Shown: positions 42,319 to 51,631 of the stretch, piece after piece | How the letters are laid out: the number at the start of each line of letters is the position of its first letter | How positions within the stretch are numbered: position 1 is the first letter of the stretch | NCBI RefSeq assembly: GCF_019649055.1 | Contig: NW_026570312.1 | Span: 124,001 to 188,000 of the forward strand | DNA from: Paramacrobiotus metropolitanus | Lineage: Eukaryota; Tardigrada; Eutardigrada; Parachela; Macrobiotidae | DNA: 64,000 nt | Direction: 5' to 3' | The notes under the pieces: generated by a model | Seen by the model: the letters and a program-made list of their open reading frames with translations, nothing else | What the model was told of the DNA's origin: nothing | The model's database searches: none | Position numbers and translations under genes: made by a program

Positions 42319-45168
42319 TTAATCCTTCTTCTTTACGATGCAAATAGGACTGCCCCACGCCGAATTTGTTGGCTCAATGATACCGTCTTTAATCATTTCC
42401 TGGGTTTTAGCTTGGAGCCATTTTCGATCCTCGAACGACGTGCGATACGGAGGCGTTCTAACCGGCAAACTTGTGCCTGTATCCACGGAGTGCTCATAAA
42501 TAGTACAGCATCCCACAGGACGCGCTTTAGTCGGTAGAACTGATTTTGCCTGATAGAATATAGCCTTTAGTTGTTCCTTGCTAGGGCAAATATCTCCCAC
42601 TTTAATTTTCGCGAAAGTTTCTTCTGTTTCAGGATCGACAACGGCAACAGCGGATGGCGGCGACTGGATAACCATGCATTCATTTATTTTCTCCGGCACC
42701 GGAACTGCCTTTTCGCCATCAGCAGGAATGCTAGTAATCGCTTCTTGACAACTGTCCTGAAACTCTGGAGAGTCCATCTGGTAGACCGCATCGACAAGCG
42801 CAACTTCACCCAGGTTAGTTTCCTCGTTCAGAACCAATGGTTTATCCGAAACATTGACAACACAGACTCGGCAATTACCGTACTCATTAAGCGTTAAAAC
42901 GCCGTCCAGTAGTACCGCATTCTTGTTTGATTCAGGAATTTTTCCTTCGTAGAGAAAAGGCTGAGTATATAAATACTCATCCTGAAATTCCATGAATTGC
43001 TCATCAGACATAGACGTCGTAGCGCGGATAATTCCCTGCGAGTGGGGTTGAATTATGACCGGCGAAGCTGGAAACAGCTCCATTTTGAAGCAATCAATCG
43101 GACCGGGTTCTGGCTCGAAGCGGTAAATATCATGTTCTACCGAATTAACTTCTACCTGTGCTTGAGCCTGTTTCAGATGGGCGTCCCTGTACGCCAGCTC
43201 GATGACATCCTTCGAGTACACACATGCCGGGATATCTGTGGATTCACGGACGTCCTGAGACCGTTTGGGCAAGTTTTTAGCCACCTGCGACTGCTGAGCG
43301 GGGAGTGGCGGCACGGTTTCGGCCGACATTTGACTTGCAGCCTCGCGCTCTGCATACTCCCGCCGAATTCTGCGGCTATAACTGGACTTTTTACGCCTCG
43401 GAGAGCTCCTTCCCGAACCTTCCGGTGATGGTTCGTAATTTCCCACAGTGGGCTGTACTGGATTAACAGCTGTAGATTCGCTCAATGCTTTTTGTTTCTG
43501 AATCTCGTTCCAGATTTCCCACTGTTCATTCATATTAACATTTGTCGAGACATCGTAGGTCGCTCTGACATCCTCTGAAACGAACTCAGACGGCTTCGGC
43601 AGCGGTGAGTTACTAATCATTTGAGAATTTATTTCCCTTTGCTTCTCCGCTTGTTTATCTTCGAAGGAGGCCGGACACGGGCCGATATTAATGGGCTTCA
43701 TGCCTTCCGCAGGAATAAAGCTACCATTCTCGAATTCACCTGCTGGCGCCGGGTTATCCACAGAAAAGGTAACTTTACGTTTTCCTGTAGCTTTCTGTGC
43801 GTGTAATTGCTCCGTGCGTTTCAAGGTTTCAAAATGCCGGCGATCAATAATCGAGTTTCGACAGACATCGCAGTTCTTTTCATAGCGTTCGATTTCGATT
43901 ATACAATCAGGCCAGTAAAATAATTTCACCAAGTACGGATATAGCTTTTCATGCCGGCCGTACGCTTGCTTATGGATTAAAATTTCGTGAAAGCAGGCTA
44001 TCAACTTTTGTCGCCATTGATGCGGCACGTAAATTCTCGGGCAAGCACCACTATGATCAGGTACTCTACATAAAATCCCTTCGCATATGACAAATCTGTT
44101 GATCTCGTATTTAGTAAAATTCGTATTAGCGTGCGACGGCTTTTTATACATCTTGTACCACATCCGGCTATCAACACACTGCTGCTGAGTTTCACGCCAA
44201 AACTGTGGGTCACGGAATCTTTTTTCTGAAGGGAAGAGCTGTTTATCCTGAGGCCTATCCATCGGCGTCATCCATTTTTTCAACTCTGGATTGCGTGCCA
44301 TGTAAGACGGACAGTCATGGACTTCATCTACGTCTCTGCGGTCACGCTCAACAGGTATGACATTTAGCAGTTTATTGTCCATGCTAAGACATTCGACAAC
44401 CTTTGCTGATTTCTCTAAAACGCCCATGTAGAGATACTTTGCTGCAGGATGCTGCTTCAATACTGCGTCCACAGAGGAAATCTGAATCGGAAGTTGCAGG
44501 GAATCGTCACCCCCACGAACTTGAGTGGAGCCGGAATTAGGCACGGGACTAACCGATGCAGGGGACGAGGTACCAGAGCTGCTTGCCGGAGACGGCTGCG
44601 AAACTTTTTCTTTTTTAATTGGCGGCTGGGGAGACGCCTGTTCTCTCCCCCGCGAACTTGACTGCATACTATTTACAATTGTCTCACCGCCTCCCCCACG
44701 AACTTGACTTGGTTCTGGGTTTTTCTCCACTTTAATTTCTTGTTTAATTGCAGGACGAACAGGTTCATCCGCGACGGAAGCTGCTCTCGGGAGATATTGA
44801 CGAATCATCTCCTGTACTACACTACGCACAAACTCCTCATCACGCTGATCAGATCCCTTTTTAATCGGAGCTACCTGAACTGGTGTAGTTTCTTTAACTT
44901 CCGTTTTCACCGGGGCATCAGCCGCTTTTGTCACTGGTGGCGACGGGACTGGACGCGGCCACTCCTGCTTAGCTTTTTGTAAGTGCAGAATACAAATTTC
45001 TGGATCAGCCTTTGCTAGAATTAAATGAGCTGACTCATATGGTACAAATTTTGCTTCCTTAGCGACACCAATGCGCTCAGTTAACATCAACGCTGGAATC
45101 GACGGGGACGGCTTAACTCCCGCAGGAATTAACGGGTCAAAATCGTGTGAGCGGATGACATCCGACAT
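42319..45168 (-). CDS. Pol N-terminal part with extra H2C2 module
   Basis: 949 residues; its ATG overlaps the gag stop as TGATG, one base offset, suggesting termination-reinitiation or a -1 shift. Residues about 390-436 carry an integrase-type zinc module (ICEGILCRVP, FHEILIHKQAYGRH, FYWPDCI, CDVCR) placed upstream of RT, which is not normal for Ty3/gypsy. Serine/proline-rich linkers surround it. The last 120 residues are the region that normally precedes RT and the RT start (IIEPTNSAWGSPICIVKKKD), then TAA. Single open frame otherwise. Confidence 0.82.
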   Translation of the reverse strand: MSDVIRSHDFDPLIPAGVKPSPSIPALMLTERIGVAKEAKFVPYESAHLILAKADPEICILHLQKAKQEWPRPVPSPPVTKAADAPVKTEVKETTPVQVAPIKKGSDQRDEEFVRSVVQEMIRQYLPRAASVADEPVRPAIKQEIKVEKNPEPSQVRGGGGETIVNSMQSSSRGREQASPQPPIKKEKVSQPSPASSSGTSSPASVSPVPNSGSTQVRGGDDSLQLPIQISSVDAVLKQHPAAKYLYMGVLEKSAKVVECLSMDNKLLNVIPVERDRRDVDEVHDCPSYMARNPELKKWMTPMDRPQDKQLFPSEKRFRDPQFWRETQQQCVDSRMWYKMYKKPSHANTNFTKYEINRFVICEGILCRVPDHSGACPRIYVPHQWRQKLIACFHEILIHKQAYGRHEKLYPYLVKLFYWPDCIIEIERYEKNCDVCRNSIIDRRHFETLKRTEQLHAQKATGKRKVTFSVDNPAPAGEFENGSFIPAEGMKPINIGPCPASFEDKQAEKQREINSQMISNSPLPKPSEFVSEDVRATYDVSTNVNMNEQWEIWNEIQKQKALSESTAVNPVQPTVGNYEPSPEGSGRSSPRRKKSSYSRRIRREYAEREAASQMSAETVPPLPAQQSQVAKNLPKRSQDVRESTDIPACVYSKDVIELAYRDAHLKQAQAQVEVNSVEHDIYRFEPEPGPIDCFKMELFPASPVIIQPHSQGIIRATTSMSDEQFMEFQDEYLYTQPFLYEGKIPESNKNAVLLDGVLTLNEYGNCRVCVVNVSDKPLVLNEETNLGEVALVDAVYQMDSPEFQDSCQEAITSIPADGEKAVPVPEKINECMVIQSPPSAVAVVDPETEETFAKIKVGDICPSKEQLKAIFYQAKSVLPTKARPVGCCTIYEHSVDTGTSLPVRTPPYRTSFEDRKWLQAKTQEMIKDGIIEPTNSAWGSPICIVKKKD

Positions 45169-48100
45169 CAGGTGAGTTTCGCGGCGAAAAATGCCGGAGC
45201 ATTAGGCTGTCTACGCGAGAGGCGCCAAGTCATAGTATTCATATCTAAAATAAAAGGCTTTGTAGCTAAAAAGTCTAAACCTAAAACAACATGGTCCCTA
45301 TCGAAAGTGGAACTCACAAGAACTGCGTGCTCAAAAGCCATCCCAAATTCATGAATGGTGACCACCACCGACAACGGCTCAATCAATTGTCTTCCCTGGT
45401 AAGCTGTATGTACAACCCTGCCTTTAATGTGATCAGGGCAGCGGTGAATATTTAATTTTAAATCTTTAGCCATTTTTAAAGACATAACGGAAATGCTAGA
45501 ACCTGTATCCAGCATAGTCTTCACTTTCTGATAATTTATGTCGATTACAGAATACCAGGCCTGGGCGTCGAGCGTCGGCAACAAACATACATGATCCGCT
45601 AACGGATATTGAGAAAAATCCTGGACTTCCATTTTGTTACACTGTGGCGTCGGAGAAGACAAACCAGCCGGTAAGTCCAACTCCATCATATTAATTTGCT
45701 GCTGCGGATTGTTGTATCGAGCCAACAATTCTGCAGACGGCTCATACTGTCGAGGTAGGACAAACTGATTGGTACAACCTGCAGCCGGATGAAGACCATG
45801 ACAGCGGAAGCAAATCTCGACTCCGCGATTTGTTCGCCATTTATCTTTCAGTATATTTCGTTCATCAAACGGAGGCTGACTACCGGCCTGCTGATTTTGC
45901 CGATAATTCTGGTTATTTTGCTGACGATTATTGTTGTTGTTATAGCCACCTCGTCCGCGATAATTATTATTATTATTTCTGTAATTTCCACGATTATTAC
46001 CGCCATCATAACTGTTGTTATTCACAGGGCCATTCTGTTCGTACTGTGGATCAAAATTCTGTACCGGTTGTTGAAATTGCGGCTGCATAACTGGGATCAT
46101 TGGATTCATCATTTGAACTGGGACAGGCATCGGAGCCTGCATGGGAATTGGCTGCGGAAAAGACTGCGCAAATTGCACCGGGTGTTGTTGCTCAACATAT
46201 TGTGGCTGTTGAAACACCGGGACAGGGACGAATTGCGGCTGGGGCACATTCAGGACAGGCTGCACAGGAGCCACCGAATTCTGCGGCTGGGGAATCACTG
46301 TCTCCGTGTACGAGCGGGAATATCCACCGCGATTATTCCCATAATTTCCCTTGCCTCCCCGGTTCGAATAATAATTTCCTCTTTGAGACGAGCCACCACG
46401 GCCGCCTCGATACTCATAATTCGAATTATTATTATTATTTCCGGCGCTTCTCGGTTCTGAAGGAGCGCTTTTCTGAGTTGATTCAGGTGCCTTTTTATCT
46501 TTATTCATTCGTTTCCATAACTTCTCACACTCCTGCAACTTCTTTTCAAATTCCGTATAATTTTTAGGCGCTGCGTTATATATTTCTCGGAACCACGCCG
46601 GTCGGTGCTCCTGAACGCCCTCTAAGAGTGCTTCAACCTGTTCCTCATCGGATACTTTTAATTCTTCGAACCACGGGAGAAAGCTATCCAGGTAAGCACG
46701 AACTGGTTCATAGAACTCCAATTTGCGGGTATTCATTTTTCGGCGAATATCGGCTTTAGAAAGAGATCCGTTAAAGTGCTCTACAATAGCCGGCTTGAAG
46801 AAATCTGACCACGATTTGCCTTTATTGTCCTTCCAGAATCTTTCAAACCATTGAAAAGACGGCCCGGTGAATGCACCGATTACTCTGCGACACGTTGTTT
46901 CATCATTCCAGTTATTCGTGGCTCTGCATTGTTCAACATTCATGAGCCATCTTTGAATTTTTTCCGGATGAGCATCGTCAAAGGCAAGGAGCTTCATGCC
47001 TCCTACTGTTTTATCGCTGTCTTTCTCCACAAATTTCGCTAAGAGTTCAACAACGCTTTCTTGTGTAAGCGTCGTTCTATCCGAAATTTGGGTCTGTTTA
47101 TTCAGCCATTCCTCCAGCTGAGGATTTCTGGACATAGACTCATTGCTGGCCGTGCTACTGGGGCGACGGTGTTCATCCTCCATCAGGGCATCATCCATCA
47201 GTTCATTTTCTGTATCGGAACTGTCCCTATTTTCTGTTCCTCGCATCTGGCGGCCAGCGTCGTCAGATATTCTTTTGAATACCTCTTGGCGTAAATCTGT
47301 TGGTTTATTTTTCTTTTGCTTAGGTGGCATCGTTTCCCTGGGAATCTGACTCTCTGAAGACGAGCGTGGCATGGAGTGAGCTTCCGAAAATTCGACTCGC
47401 GATTCCAGTCTAGGCCTCCGCAAGATGCCAGCCGGATTACTGCCCGTAGCTACAGGCTGATCCACGTATGACGAGAAATTTTGGGGATTAAATGGTGTAA
47501 AAGCGGGAGGACGTAATACGTCTCCTGTTGCTACCGGCGCTTCCCTTTGAAAGTATCCTTCACCGCCGCCAAGAGCAGCATCTTTATTTCGAAGCCGACG
47601 AAGTTCGTCATACGCTTGCTTTAGGTCCACTTCCATCTTGGTAAGTTGGTCTTGTTTTTCATGCCATTCCTTTCGGCATTGCGCATTTTCTTCATACAGC
47701 CGATTACACCTTTCAGACTTTTCATATGCGTCAGCCTGTGCTGTATTTTTCGCTTGAATCGCGTTCTCACAATTATCACATCTTTTGTCCTTTTTCGAAT
47801 CTTTTAATTCCTTTTGGGCCTTTTGAACATTCTCTCGCTCTGTGGTCAACAGACCCTGCAACCTCTCAATTTCCTTTTGGGACGAATCGTCCTTTTCCTT
47901 GGGAATATGCATCGGGCCGACCGAAGACTTGTTATTCAGCTGCACTCTCGCTTGTGTAAGTTCACGCTGTAGAGAGTCTTCCGCATCTTTAGCCCGCTTC
48001 TTTTCATCTTCCAAATCTTTGGTGAGTTTTCTGGACAAATTCTGCTCGTCAGTCAGTTTTTTATTTGTGACTTTGTGCGCATCTTTTTCGGCGGACAAAT

Positions 48101-49391
48101 CCCTCAGTGCTTTATTCAATTTTTGGTCTAAATCCACGATCTGTTTTGCCGTATCCGGTGTTGGATGAGCACTTAGGCCATCAATCGTAGCTTTCGCGTT
48201 TGAAAGATCTCTCTGAGCATCTTCCAACTGTTTTTCAAAATTACGATTCGTGTCTGTTAAAGTATCGCGCTCATCTTTCATTGCATTAAACGCGGTTTCC
48301 GCGTTTCTGTTGGCTTGTCTTAAAGCATGCAAATTATCATTCGCAATGCGTATTTCGTTGGCCAATCTGTCATTTTCTATTTGTTCATTTTCAAATTTAA
48401 TACGCATTTCATTGAAATCGTTTTGAAATTTCAATTTTTCGTTTCGTTCCGCATCTACACGAGCGTCTAAAGACATTGTATTACCCATTTCATCTACTTT
48501 TGTTTTTGTAGATGCGATGAGCGTGCGGAGACTTTGGATCAATACGGGCATAGTTTGCCGGACTATCAAGCCCACGTCCTGGTCAGTTTCTGCCGCAGCT
48601 AACTGCTCATCGACTTCCCTAGCTTGAGTAAGGAAGTCCTCATCTGGTTGCTCAAAATCTTTTTCTGACACAAAACTATGTAATTTTAGCTGTGCCGGGT
48701 GAAATGTCATTGTTCCACCACGAATGCTTTTACTTGCTCTTGTTTCAGATCCCTCGGAGATTTTCGCTTTATCCGCAGCCGCCAACGCTATCAAATTATT
48801 GTCCGACTGGGACGACTGGGGTTCTGTCTGGCTCTCAGCCACGCTTGGGGTTTCCGATATGGGTTCGTCCAATACCGCACCAGATGCCTGGGCTGGAATT
48901 CTCTCCTTGGCACCGCGCGGGACGCGCTCATTTGCTGCCTGTTTTTTTGGAGTTTTTCCGGTTGCTTTTGACGCTGTGAGTGCGGCTTGGGCCGCCTCTC
49001 TTCGTCTATTCAAATCTTCCGTGTATTCTGGCAGCCACCTGTTTGCATCCTGCACAGCCGCTTTAAACTGCTCATCAGTGATGTCCAGGTAAGCTTCAGG
49101 GATACATCCCTCGTACTCAATCCAAGGTTTAAAATGTGCTGGTAATCTCGTTTTGGAATTTAAGTACCGTCTGATTTCCTGGTAGTCAATCCATGACTTT
49201 CCACAGAATGCATCTTGTGCTTCTGGTGGTTCAACGTTAAGAGCGAGGTACATCAAATTCAACGGGATTTCTTTTGCGTTGAATTTGAACCTTGTCTGGG
49301 CTCTCGACCCATCATACGCCCCGATGATCACTTTATTATCTGGGATTTTACGCGGCGGTGGGCGATTTTTGGGAATCGAACTGCCAGACAT
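45168..49391 (-). CDS. Gag with giant coiled coil, zinc knuckle and protease
   Basis: 1,407 residues from ATG at 49391. Residues about 265-610 are a long heptad-rich coiled coil; about 790-960 is the capsid-like region (WLMNVEQCR, FERFWKDN, FFKPAIVEHFNG); then an RGG/Asn-rich RNA-binding stretch and a Pro/Gln-rich stretch; a variant zinc knuckle CFRCHGLHPAAGC near 1193; and an aspartic protease LDTGSSISVMS near 1292 with a downstream VVLGLDFL flap-end motif. The protease is therefore in the Gag ORF. Forms virus-like particles by analogy. Roughly three times the usual Ty3/gypsy Gag length, mostly through the coiled coil. Confidence 0.88.
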   Translation of the reverse strand: MSGSSIPKNRPPPRKIPDNKVIIGAYDGSRAQTRFKFNAKEIPLNLMYLALNVEPPEAQDAFCGKSWIDYQEIRRYLNSKTRLPAHFKPWIEYEGCIPEAYLDITDEQFKAAVQDANRWLPEYTEDLNRRREAAQAALTASKATGKTPKKQAANERVPRGAKERIPAQASGAVLDEPISETPSVAESQTEPQSSQSDNNLIALAAADKAKISEGSETRASKSIRGGTMTFHPAQLKLHSFVSEKDFEQPDEDFLTQAREVDEQLAAAETDQDVGLIVRQTMPVLIQSLRTLIASTKTKVDEMGNTMSLDARVDAERNEKLKFQNDFNEMRIKFENEQIENDRLANEIRIANDNLHALRQANRNAETAFNAMKDERDTLTDTNRNFEKQLEDAQRDLSNAKATIDGLSAHPTPDTAKQIVDLDQKLNKALRDLSAEKDAHKVTNKKLTDEQNLSRKLTKDLEDEKKRAKDAEDSLQRELTQARVQLNNKSSVGPMHIPKEKDDSSQKEIERLQGLLTTERENVQKAQKELKDSKKDKRCDNCENAIQAKNTAQADAYEKSERCNRLYEENAQCRKEWHEKQDQLTKMEVDLKQAYDELRRLRNKDAALGGGEGYFQREAPVATGDVLRPPAFTPFNPQNFSSYVDQPVATGSNPAGILRRPRLESRVEFSEAHSMPRSSSESQIPRETMPPKQKKNKPTDLRQEVFKRISDDAGRQMRGTENRDSSDTENELMDDALMEDEHRRPSSTASNESMSRNPQLEEWLNKQTQISDRTTLTQESVVELLAKFVEKDSDKTVGGMKLLAFDDAHPEKIQRWLMNVEQCRATNNWNDETTCRRVIGAFTGPSFQWFERFWKDNKGKSWSDFFKPAIVEHFNGSLSKADIRRKMNTRKLEFYEPVRAYLDSFLPWFEELKVSDEEQVEALLEGVQEHRPAWFREIYNAAPKNYTEFEKKLQECEKLWKRMNKDKKAPESTQKSAPSEPRSAGNNNNNSNYEYRGGRGGSSQRGNYYSNRGGKGNYGNNRGGYSRSYTETVIPQPQNSVAPVQPVLNVPQPQFVPVPVFQQPQYVEQQHPVQFAQSFPQPIPMQAPMPVPVQMMNPMIPVMQPQFQQPVQNFDPQYEQNGPVNNNSYDGGNNRGNYRNNNNNYRGRGGYNNNNNRQQNNQNYRQNQQAGSQPPFDERNILKDKWRTNRGVEICFRCHGLHPAAGCTNQFVLPRQYEPSAELLARYNNPQQQINMMELDLPAGLSSPTPQCNKMEVQDFSQYPLADHVCLLPTLDAQAWYSVIDINYQKVKTMLDTGSSISVMSLKMAKDLKLNIHRCPDHIKGRVVHTAYQGRQLIEPLSVVVTIHEFGMAFEHAVLVSSTFDRDHVVLGLDFLATKPFILDMNTMTWRLSRRQPNAPAFFAAKLT

Positions 49392-50153
49392 CTTGTTTTA
49401 TTTTAAATTAACCTTTGCGGCTATTTGAAATAATACTTACAGTAGCGATTGTGCTACTGCTTCCGAAATGCAATTGTGCAATTACTACTACGTCACTTCC
49501 CAATCCTCCTTTTAGGTTTGAATTGTTCAGTGATAGTTTACTGACAGTCGACCTTTGCGGTTTCGACTGTAACAAATTCCTAAAATTACACTGCTGCACT
49601 TTGCGTGCTACAGCAATTTAGAATTCACAGGTCAATCACCGTTTGCCGGTGTTTACCTTTTCACGGTCAACTCTCTCTAGCTGCTGATTTTGGCTACCGC
49701 TTGCGGCTTGCCTGTATCAGTCTGCTGGAGATCGTTATCTCACCTAGCCATTGACAATGGCTCGGTAATCACTATCAGATCTATCTGCAGGCCAGGTACA
49801 CTGACACTGCAATTTACGTTTTATTCGCCGCGGTTACTGCTTTGCGCAGACAACCCGGAAATTACCCACACAGACACCGATTAATTACACAGCCGACCTT
49901 TAAGGTTTCGACTGTTTACTCCTACGGTCCAAATTAAATTAAATTAATTTAATTGGCGAGGAAGCTCACCAGTGAGGAAGCTCACAATTGCGAGGAAGCT
50001 CGCCAAAAATAAATTAACTTGGCCAGATCAGGAACGCTGACCTCCTTCGGCGTACCTTTGCGGTTCGACGCCTTTCAAAAACGGACCACTTTTACTGTAA
50101 ATTACTACCAAACTTTCTACCAATAATTTTCTGTTACATCGGGAAAATTAAAA
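49392..50153 (-). promoter_or_regulatory. Leader of the giant element with repeated hairpins
   Basis: 762 bp without ORFs. ACCTTTGCGG occurs exactly at 49411, 49551 and 50054, with a variant ACCTTTAAGG at 49896. Three of these are in hairpins: ACAGTCGA/TCGACTGT arms (49544-49570), ACAGCCGA/TCGACTGT (49889-49915, paired in sense RNA through a G-U) and GGCGT/ACGCC (50050-50073). Also three GAGGAAGCTC repeats at 49958-50001. Packaging or dimerisation is a plausible role by position. Confidence 0.6.
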
Positions 50154-50170
50154 GACACCGGTGGGCGCCA
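50154..50170 (-). promoter_or_regulatory. Primer binding site of the giant element
   Basis: Sense TGGCGCCCACCGGTGTC starts directly after the 5' LTR; TGGCGCC is the commonest retroelement primer site start. Confidence 0.85.
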
Positions 50171-50747
50171 TGTCGTGTATAAGCGTTCACGCCGTTTAAG
50201 GCTCCATGAACTATCTTTACTCTTCCACGCCTGTAAATGTCAGTCGGTAGGCACTCGTACTCTCAAACTGTAACAGAAGAACTACGGTAGGAAAGCGGTA
50301 AACGATTCAGGAACGCAGGAACTCAGGAATCCCTAAACGATAGTCCAACTACAACCGCCGGTCGTAAGTCCTGTGAGGATCGGCAAGAGCTAGGACGATT
50401 GTGTCACGAGCAAACCTGTATACTAAGCGATAATCCGGGAACGACTATGCACTTCCGTAGGAACAAGTATTGCTGTCTCTTTATCCAATTCACCTCACAG
50501 TTCACAACGCTAGGAAATTGTCATTAGAAAGCAGTCTCCGAAGTAAATCTCAGACTACTGATTGCCGATATTAGTGGCGACACGAACTTATATAGACTTT
50601 GCGTTATGACATCATATACACCGCTAGTAAAAGAGAACAGCAAATCACAGAAGAGATCGACTAGATTATCCGTTTGTGTTACAGGTGGAAGGCGGACAGT
50701 CAGCATCCGTACGTACATCCGGCGTATGATCCTACTCCCATACGTCA
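50171..50747 (-). repeat. 5' LTR of the giant element
   Basis: 577 bp, three substitutions from the other LTR (50357, 50494, 50655). Carries the same TATA box at 50587-50595. Confidence 0.95.
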
Positions 50748-50815
50748 CTCCTTTGCGAAATACGAGATATACCACCAACCACTTGATCACTCCATTGCTT
50801 GATCACTCCGTCTCG
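50748..50815. repeat. TSD CTCC and right part of the target-site tandem repeat
   Basis: 50748-50751 repeats the CTCC before the left LTR. 50764-50793 is an exact copy of 27836-27865, followed by a partial third copy (CTTGATCACTCC). Confidence 0.85.
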
Positions 50816-51078
50816 TAATTGGTAAAAATTGTTTACGGGTTCATACGAGTATAATGCGTAAACGCGATATAACCGGCAAAAACCGCTTAACCAACCGTGC
50901 TTACAAACTTCTTTAAGGTAAAATAATCCACCGCTGTCTATCAAGGCGTTATATCTATATAATGCGCTTTGACGTTGTTCATGTCATGGAAGGCGGTTAT
51001 TTAGGTATTTAAGGAAATGATTGCCATTACTTAATTACGCTATCATTGACAGTTTCATGATACCGCTCTCACATGCTG
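50816..51078. other. No gene recognised
   Basis: Short spacer between the giant element and the promoter region of the secreted-protein gene copy. Confidence 0.4.
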
Positions 51079-51631
51079 GCTCACAACTGAAACAAGAAAC
51101 CGACTCGCGTAACCTGACGAAACTTGCGGTGTCCATGAATCAATCTCTCAATCTCTGCTTCTGGACAGAAGAAACAAACCGCTTAAAAGCCAACGCATGC
51201 GTAAGAAAAATACCATTTTCTCTCACTTGCAGTTTTACAGTTCCACACTCCGGCTGGAATACCAATAACATCAAAATGTTCCGTGGCTGTCTGATTTTTT
51301 CTAGGCCTCATGTTGGCCTTAATCTTGCACGCGGAAGCAGTAGAACGACAGTATCAGCGGGGATAATGCGAATACGACCGCCATTGCGGGTGGCGACAAG
51401 GGAGCGGTAGGTTCAGCCGCTGGCAAGAAGGGAGCTGATACGGCGGCGGCCGCAGCGAAAAAGAATGACAAGGCGGGAGCGGCGAAGAAGAGTAATACAC
51501 TAACTGCCGCCGCGGAGGGCCAGGATGTTGCTGCAGCTGGAAACCACGCTGGCGAAGTAGCTATGGCCCCGATGTTCGCCCAAAGAAATCCCCAACCAGT
51601 ACAGGACAATTTTAAAATCAGAAACTGGTAA
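51079..51631 (+). pseudogene. Copy 1 of an Ala/Lys-rich secreted protein, with homologous upstream region
   Basis: 51079-51275 matches the upstream region of copy 2. The ATG at 51276 opens a signal peptide related to copy 2, but a T6 run (51275-51300 region) and a G4 run near 51358 each shift the frame; after them the frame encodes GDNANTTAIAGGDKGAV, GKKGADTAAAAAKKNDKAG and AQRNPQPVQD to the stop. Both shifts fit one extra base in a homopolymer, so it is either a young pseudogene or a functional gene with two sequence errors. Confidence 0.6.

Larger units (their letters stand above)
27866..50747 (-). mobile_element. Giant LTR retrotransposon (22,882 bp) with accessory genes and a tRNA-like array
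   Basis: Direct 577-bp repeats (27866-28442 and 50171-50747, TG...CA) differ at three bases and are flanked by CTCC. In the minus direction the order is: 5' LTR, primer binding site TGGCGCC, 0.8-kb leader, gag-protease, pol with RT-RNase H-integrase (Ty3/gypsy order), then 11 kb of accessory sequence and the 3' LTR. The accessory part has minus-strand ORFs, one plus-strand spliced gene and eight tRNA-like units. Typical Ty3/gypsy elements are 5-10 kb; comparable giants are known in plants (Ogre) and planarians (Burro). Two in-frame TAA codons break pol, so this copy may depend on others or on recoding. LTR identity near 99.5 percent indicates recent movement. Confidence 0.93.

Noticed and set aside
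45789-46460. 223-codon plus-strand frame
   Set aside because: Antisense to the Asn/Gly/Gln-rich part of Gag; the Ile-rich composition is a by-product of that low complexity.
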